This document shows, piece by piece, positions 61,201 to 64,000 of a stretch of DNA of 64,000 bases (position 1 is the first letter of the stretch; each line of letters begins with the position of its first letter). Both the position numbers and the translations under genes were made by a program. The stretch is from Pedobacter cryoconitis (GTDB lineage Bacteria > Bacteroidota > Bacteroidia > Sphingobacteriales > Sphingobacteriaceae), in assembly GCF_001590605.1 (NCBI RefSeq), contig NZ_CP014504.1, forward strand, positions 124,001-188,000. Reading direction: 5' to 3'. The notes under the pieces were generated by a model, which worked only from the letters and a program-made list of their open reading frames with translations, ran no database searches and was not told the DNA's origin.

Positions 61201-62514
61201 TTTGAGTTGTTTGGAGAAATTGCAGAAGAACAGTCTCGGGGAGAACAGGTTCATAAAATATTGAACATCAAAGTTTTTCAATGGATGAATGTGGTCAAGC
61301 CTTTCCGCGAAACGATTACTGGTGAATGGAAAGATCAGCAAAAGGTATACCTCAACTTGGAGCGTTTTGCAAATGCTGAAGTTTTGCTGGCTGAAAAGCT
61401 GGGTATACCACCTGCGCAACAATCTTTTGACATTGGTAAAATCCTGGACATCCAGCGCACCGCAGAACAGATCTATGAAAATCATATGTTTCATGGACCG
61501 GGTTATCAGGGCATCAAACACTTAAAAGCAGTGGGTGAAAAAGGGATTACCGGGACCATAGAAAGTGGTGCCGGAAAAGGGTCACTGCTGGATAATGCAG
61601 GTCAGCTTTTTGGTTTGTGGCTGCAACTGATCCTCACTAAAGACCGGATTGCTTTTCCTGTGAAAATACAGGAGATTGAGTTTTTCGGAAATATGCATGA
61701 CCAGCAAGGTGAATTTGAATGTACCTGTGTGCTGACCGATATGAATGAAGAATTTGCGACAGGTAATTTTATCATTAAACGTGATCACCAGGTTTGGGCA
61801 ATAATTTCGGGCTGGCAAAACAGGAGACTGGAAATAGATGACGCGCTATGGAGTGTTTCTATGTCACCGCTGCACAACCGTTTATCTAAAGAAATTGCCC
61901 CTGGCATTTTTATGTTTCATAATGCCTATTCAAGAGTCGTTTCCTGGGATTTTATTCTGAAACGCTATTTCAATCAGGACGAGAAAAAGTATCATAACGC
62001 ACTGTTGCCTAACAAAAGAAAGACCTGGATGATTAGCCGGGTGGCCGTAAAAGATGCCGTCAGGGATTTGCTTAACAAAGAAAAACAGCATGCCTGCTAT
62101 CCGATCACCTTTGAAATTAAATCGGACGAGCTGCAAAAACCTTATCCTCACGGTGGTCAAACTGCTGGTATTCATGTTTCTTTAGCACATAAAGGAACTG
62201 ATGCCGTGGGGATTGCCCGCCTGAACAGACCTGTAGGGATTGATATCGAAAGTATTGAAGAACGCAGTGCAGGATTTTTTGACCTCGCATTCACCAGCAC
62301 AGAAATGGCTTTACTGCAAGGCAGGGACAAAGCAGAATGGGCAACCCGTTTCTGGACTGCCAAAGAAGCTTATGGCAAGTACCTGGGTAAAGGCCTGCAA
62401 GGCAATCCAAAAGCCTATGGGGTAGAAGAGATCATAGGGGAAGAATTACGCATCAAAGACACAATTATAAAAACCATTAAACACCATAACTATATAATCG
62501 GATGGACGCAATAG
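58204..62514 (+). CDS. Second synthase subunit: KS-AT-DH with C-terminal phosphopantetheinyl transferase
   Basis: A 1436-residue partner. The KS has Cys207, His342 and His381 intact. The AT-like domain keeps Ser605 (GHSLGE) and His706, but its start reads FPGLDG instead of GQGSQ, and position 630, normally the carboxylate-binding Arg, is Leu in a shortened region. A double-hotdog dehydratase follows, with His975 (LKDHALL) and Asp1130-Gln1134 (DNAGQ). Residues about 1290-1436 are an Sfp-type PPTase with GIDIES (Asp1347, Glu1349) and WTAKEAYGKYLGKG (Lys1387, Glu1388). It would supply the second condensation or chain-length function and dehydration, and activate the cluster's ACPs. The free ACP gene overlaps its end by 13 bases. 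Confidence 0.95.
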   Translation: MKKTDVAVIGMSCIFPGAGDLDTFWKNIINKVDSTQVVPPDRIDPVHFDKDSTGVDRFYCNRGGFIPDYNFDPQRFGILPVAVNGTEPDHLLTLDLVYSSLEDAGVFEKNTSLAKTGIIIGKGNYAGPGATRAIEIVRTGEQIAAVLKDLLPQLETAAIEKVKHEFQARKGRFGPDTAMGLIPNLVASLVANRLNLGGVAFTLDAACASSLIAIDHAIQELNSGRCNMVIAGGVHVGQNAAFWSIFSNLGALSKQEKIKPFDAGADGLIIGEGCGFVVLKRLEDAIQDKDRIYAVLKGAGVSSDGSGTSVMSPSVKGQLRAITQAWENSGLSAKDIGYIEAHGTGTPLGDKTELETLTQFFGHDAELPKAGIGTVKSNIGHAMPAAGIAGLIKTCLALYHDILPPTLHCENPLTQLAKTQFSAVQEPLSWEKSGLPKIAGVNAFGFGGINAHVVLEGFNAPKKDKVLLLARPTHEELIHALENNDYSAGNGNYRIALFDPTPERIKKAIKIAAKNNPWRNKQDIWYTNEPLISNGGKIAFVFPGLDGLAGGEVSSVTDYFNIAEAQHAKAEGLLSDALKTLNKSSVLDIALKQLGVQPDMNAGHSLGEWLAARSSELAEESSVSQLLKVLDPETFELKDSRFIAVGCGIELLLPIIANINDVYLSNDNCPQQVILCGSKNALEELTPLLKARQIFHQILPFQSGFHSPFIADKLEVILEGMKDMQFRKTTTPLWSATTLELYPEGFEAIRQLSAEHLIKPVRFRELTAKLYEQGARVFIQIGSGGLVGFIDDTLKGKNFSTISSNVPVRSGITQLQRVIAALFVEGKETGLDFLGQIKSSPASKGKGIKLELGLPTITGLNSLKELAAGSPSVHAQPNPAVYAKGLLEDVADPVMEAFNENILEMANIQAEIQQLFKDRVLQPANYTNRLTKPEFATPEVSTPLAPQVLATPLNRMPFSKQLDITLENCPYLKDHALLRQPKDWHCVDDMDPVIPMTMIFELFGEIAEEQSRGEQVHKILNIKVFQWMNVVKPFRETITGEWKDQQKVYLNLERFANAEVLLAEKLGIPPAQQSFDIGKILDIQRTAEQIYENHMFHGPGYQGIKHLKAVGEKGITGTIESGAGKGSLLDNAGQLFGLWLQLILTKDRIAFPVKIQEIEFFGNMHDQQGEFECTCVLTDMNEEFATGNFIIKRDHQVWAIISGWQNRRLEIDDALWSVSMSPLHNRLSKEIAPGIFMFHNAYSRVVSWDFILKRYFNQDEKKYHNALLPNKRKTWMISRVAVKDAVRDLLNKEKQHACYPITFEIKSDELQKPYPHGGQTAGIHVSLAHKGTDAVGIARLNRPVGIDIESIEERSAGFFDLAFTSTEMALLQGRDKAEWATRFWTAKEAYGKYLGKGLQGNPKAYGVEEIIGEELRIKDTIIKTIKHHNYIIGWTQ

Positions 62515-62810
62515 CAACGAATCGGCAATTAAATAACAACGAAATCTTTGACTTGATGAAACAATTCATCACAGAAGTTATTGGGGAAGAATTTGTGGAA
62601 GAAATGGACATTACCCCTCAAAGTTCTTTTACCAAGGACCTTGAAATGGACAGTATAGAAATTGTATCCTTCTCTGAAAAGATAAAAACACACTTTGGTG
62701 AACAGATCGACTTTACAGGATGGTTATCTGCAATGGATCTGGATCAACTCATTAACCTGAACCTGGAAATGATCATTAATTATATACACGAATGCCAGTC
62801 ATCCAAGTAA
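62502..62810 (+). CDS. Stand-alone acyl carrier protein
   Basis: A 102-residue acidic carrier protein. The phosphopantetheine attachment site is Ser51 in LEMDSIEIVSFSEKI. Acidic helices flank it, with ITEVIGEEFVEEMD before and LDQLINLNLEMIINYI after. It overlaps the synthase by 13 bases and the hydrolase gene by 19, so all three are coupled. A third ACP beside two in-chain ACPs suggests that the finished chain is handed off, or that a separate starter or modifying step uses it. Confidence 0.93.
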   Translation: MDAIATNRQLNNNEIFDLMKQFITEVIGEEFVEEMDITPQSSFTKDLEMDSIEIVSFSEKIKTHFGEQIDFTGWLSAMDLDQLINLNLEMIINYIHECQSSK

Positions 62811-63553
62811 ATCAAAGAGAAGTGCACATCCAGGAATTGAATAAAGGAGCAGCTGAGACTGTTCTTTTAATTCATGGCATGTTCAGCAATCTTTCTGTTT
62901 ATTATTTTAATATCGCCCCGGTACTGGCCGAACATTTCCATGTGGTCATGTACGATCTGAAAAGCCATGGAATGAGTGAGCGTGTGCTGGAAGGTTATGA
63001 CCTGAACAGCATGACTGATGATCTCTGTGCGCTGATGGATGTATTGAAACTGAAAAAAGTACATCTGGCAGGGTATAGTTTTGGAGGCCTCATTGCTTTA
63101 AAAATGGCGATGCGTTTCCCTGAAAAATTAGGCAAACTTGTGGTCATTGAAGCGCCAAATCCGAATGATGAAAAAACCCGCGGCATTATTGATGACTACA
63201 GCAGAGAATTCCTGGAGCACTATGTAGCGAATTTTACAGATACCACCAAGGTGAAAATGGGTAAAAGACAGATGGAGCGCAACCACAGGATGTATGAATA
63301 TCTATTCTATCAAACCAGTATCAAAGAAGATATGATTCTGGAAAGCGGATTTTTCTGTACACCAGAAATGAATACGCTGGAAAAAGATACGCTTTTACTC
63401 TATGGATCAGCTTCTGATTGCTTACAGGCAGGAAAACAACTGAATAAACTGATCAGCAAATCCGACCTGATCCCACTCGATGGTGATCATAATATCCCGA
63501 TTCAGAAACCAGAAATGGTCGCAAATATTGTAGCCGGGTTTTTTATAAACTAA
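62792..63553 (+). CDS. Alpha/beta hydrolase, probable chain-release or acyl-transfer enzyme
   Basis: A 253-residue hydrolase. The oxyanion motif is LIHGMFSN, the nucleophile Ser96 lies in GYSFGGLIALKMA, the acid is probably the Asp of GSASDCL, and the His is in DGDHNIPIQ. There is no signal peptide. Placement between the ACP and a glycosyltransferase suggests thioesterase-like release of the chain from the carrier or transfer to an acceptor; this is inference. The start overlaps the ACP gene by 19 bases. Confidence 0.9.
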   Translation: MPVIQVNQREVHIQELNKGAAETVLLIHGMFSNLSVYYFNIAPVLAEHFHVVMYDLKSHGMSERVLEGYDLNSMTDDLCALMDVLKLKKVHLAGYSFGGLIALKMAMRFPEKLGKLVVIEAPNPNDEKTRGIIDDYSREFLEHYVANFTDTTKVKMGKRQMERNHRMYEYLFYQTSIKEDMILESGFFCTPEMNTLEKDTLLLYGSASDCLQAGKQLNKLISKSDLIPLDGDHNIPIQKPEMVANIVAGFFIN

Positions 63554-63573
63554 TTCAATCTTATACGCGCGCT

Positions 63574-64000
63574 ATGGCAAAATTTGTATTTATTGTTCCC
63601 CCGCTCACGGGTCATATCAATCCCACTTTAAGTATGGGGGCTGTTTTACTGCAACGCGGACATCAGGTGGGCTGGATTACACTAGACCCTGACCTGGCTT
63701 TAAAATTACCTGAAGGAGGGGAATTATTATGGATTCAGTATGACGAAAGCGATCAGGATAAACAGGATAGTGAAAAGTATCTTGATATGATCACTAAAAA
63801 GATTGTTTATGGAATTGATAGTATCAAGTTTTTATACGAAGAAGTATTAATTCCGTTAAACCGGCATAGCTATGAAGGTATAGTGAGCTGGCTGGAAAAA
63901 TATAAACCTGATCTGGTGATTACCGATCACCAGATGTTTGCTGGTGCTATTGCAGCAGTGAACCATAAAATTCCTTATGCAACCTCGGTTACTGCACCTG
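63574..64000 (+). CDS. UGT/MGT-type glycosyltransferase (cut by right edge)
   Basis: The visible 142 residues begin MAKFVFIVPPLTGHINPTLSM, with the Gly-His of family 1 glycosyltransferases, followed by LQRGHQVGWIT and the acceptor-domain helix LEKYKPDLVITDHQMFAGAI. This is the N-terminal half of a GT-B enzyme such as macrolide glycosyltransferases or zeaxanthin glucosyltransferase CrtX, which glycosylate hydrophobic acceptors using UDP-sugars. The C-terminal donor domain is outside the window. It is 20 bases after the hydrolase, so glycosylation of the synthase product is likely. Confidence 0.88.
   Translation, partial: MAKFVFIVPPLTGHINPTLSMGAVLLQRGHQVGWITLDPDLALKLPEGGELLWIQYDESDQDKQDSEKYLDMITKKIVYGIDSIKFLYEEVLIPLNRHSYEGIVSWLEKYKPDLVITDHQMFAGAIAAVNHKIPYATSVTAP

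Overview
The window looks like chromosomal DNA of a Bacteroidota bacterium, most likely Sphingobacteriaceae (Pedobacter-like). This is inferred from AT-rich DNA, few Shine-Dalgarno sequences, several TTG starts, promoters of the Bacteroidota form TAnnTTTG, and family content: BatA-domain protein, HYC_CC_PP protein, DUF4199, DUF2625, fused hisB and hisIE, and a GG-leader peptide. No database search was possible, so the genus is a guess.

Region 1 (1-26.3 kb) is core genome. It holds a partial ftsE with a LuxC-type acyl-CoA reductase, a ferredoxin, a universal stress protein and an NlpC/P60 endopeptidase. A complete histidine operon (hisG-D-C-B-H-A-F-IE, minus strand) ends in a WD40 gene and is preceded by a promoter and an 18-codon His-rich leader peptide, which suggests attenuation. 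Then come an L,D-transpeptidase, a BatA/VWA membrane protein, a dihydroorotase-like protein that has lost metal-binding residues, two glycosyltransferases, a GH3-family protein, dxr, rseP and hscB. The block ends at a DUF3817 gene and tRNA-Leu(CAA).

Region 2 (26.3-51 kb) is accessory. Downstream of the tRNA lie about 1.6 kb without a convincing gene, carrying a large inverted repeat, two short tandem repeats and an orphan terminator. After it come single regulators and enzymes: Crp/Fnr, VOC, aldo/keto reductase, three AraC proteins, ABC-F, PhzF, SDR enzymes, an alpha/beta hydrolase, a Cys-rich GG-leader peptide, a methyltransferase and TonB. A copper pair follows (multicopper oxidase fused to a beta-barrel, and a His-rich HYC_CC_PP protein), then a three-gene unit of a 53-residue membrane peptide, a two-domain methyltransferase and a membrane sulfatase-like protein.

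Region 3 (51.1 kb to the right edge) is the most striking part. It is a tightly packed operon for a PUFA-synthase/heterocyst-glycolipid-like iterative synthase. The first protein has tandem PfaD-like flavin barrels fused to KS-AT-ACP-ACP-KR. The second has KS-AT-DH with a phosphopantetheinyl transferase at its C-terminus. A free ACP, an alpha/beta hydrolase and a UGT-type glycosyltransferase (cut by the window edge) follow. Together they suggest a self-activating pathway that builds a reduced acyl chain, releases it and glycosylates it. The product is unknown and the cluster continues beyond the window.
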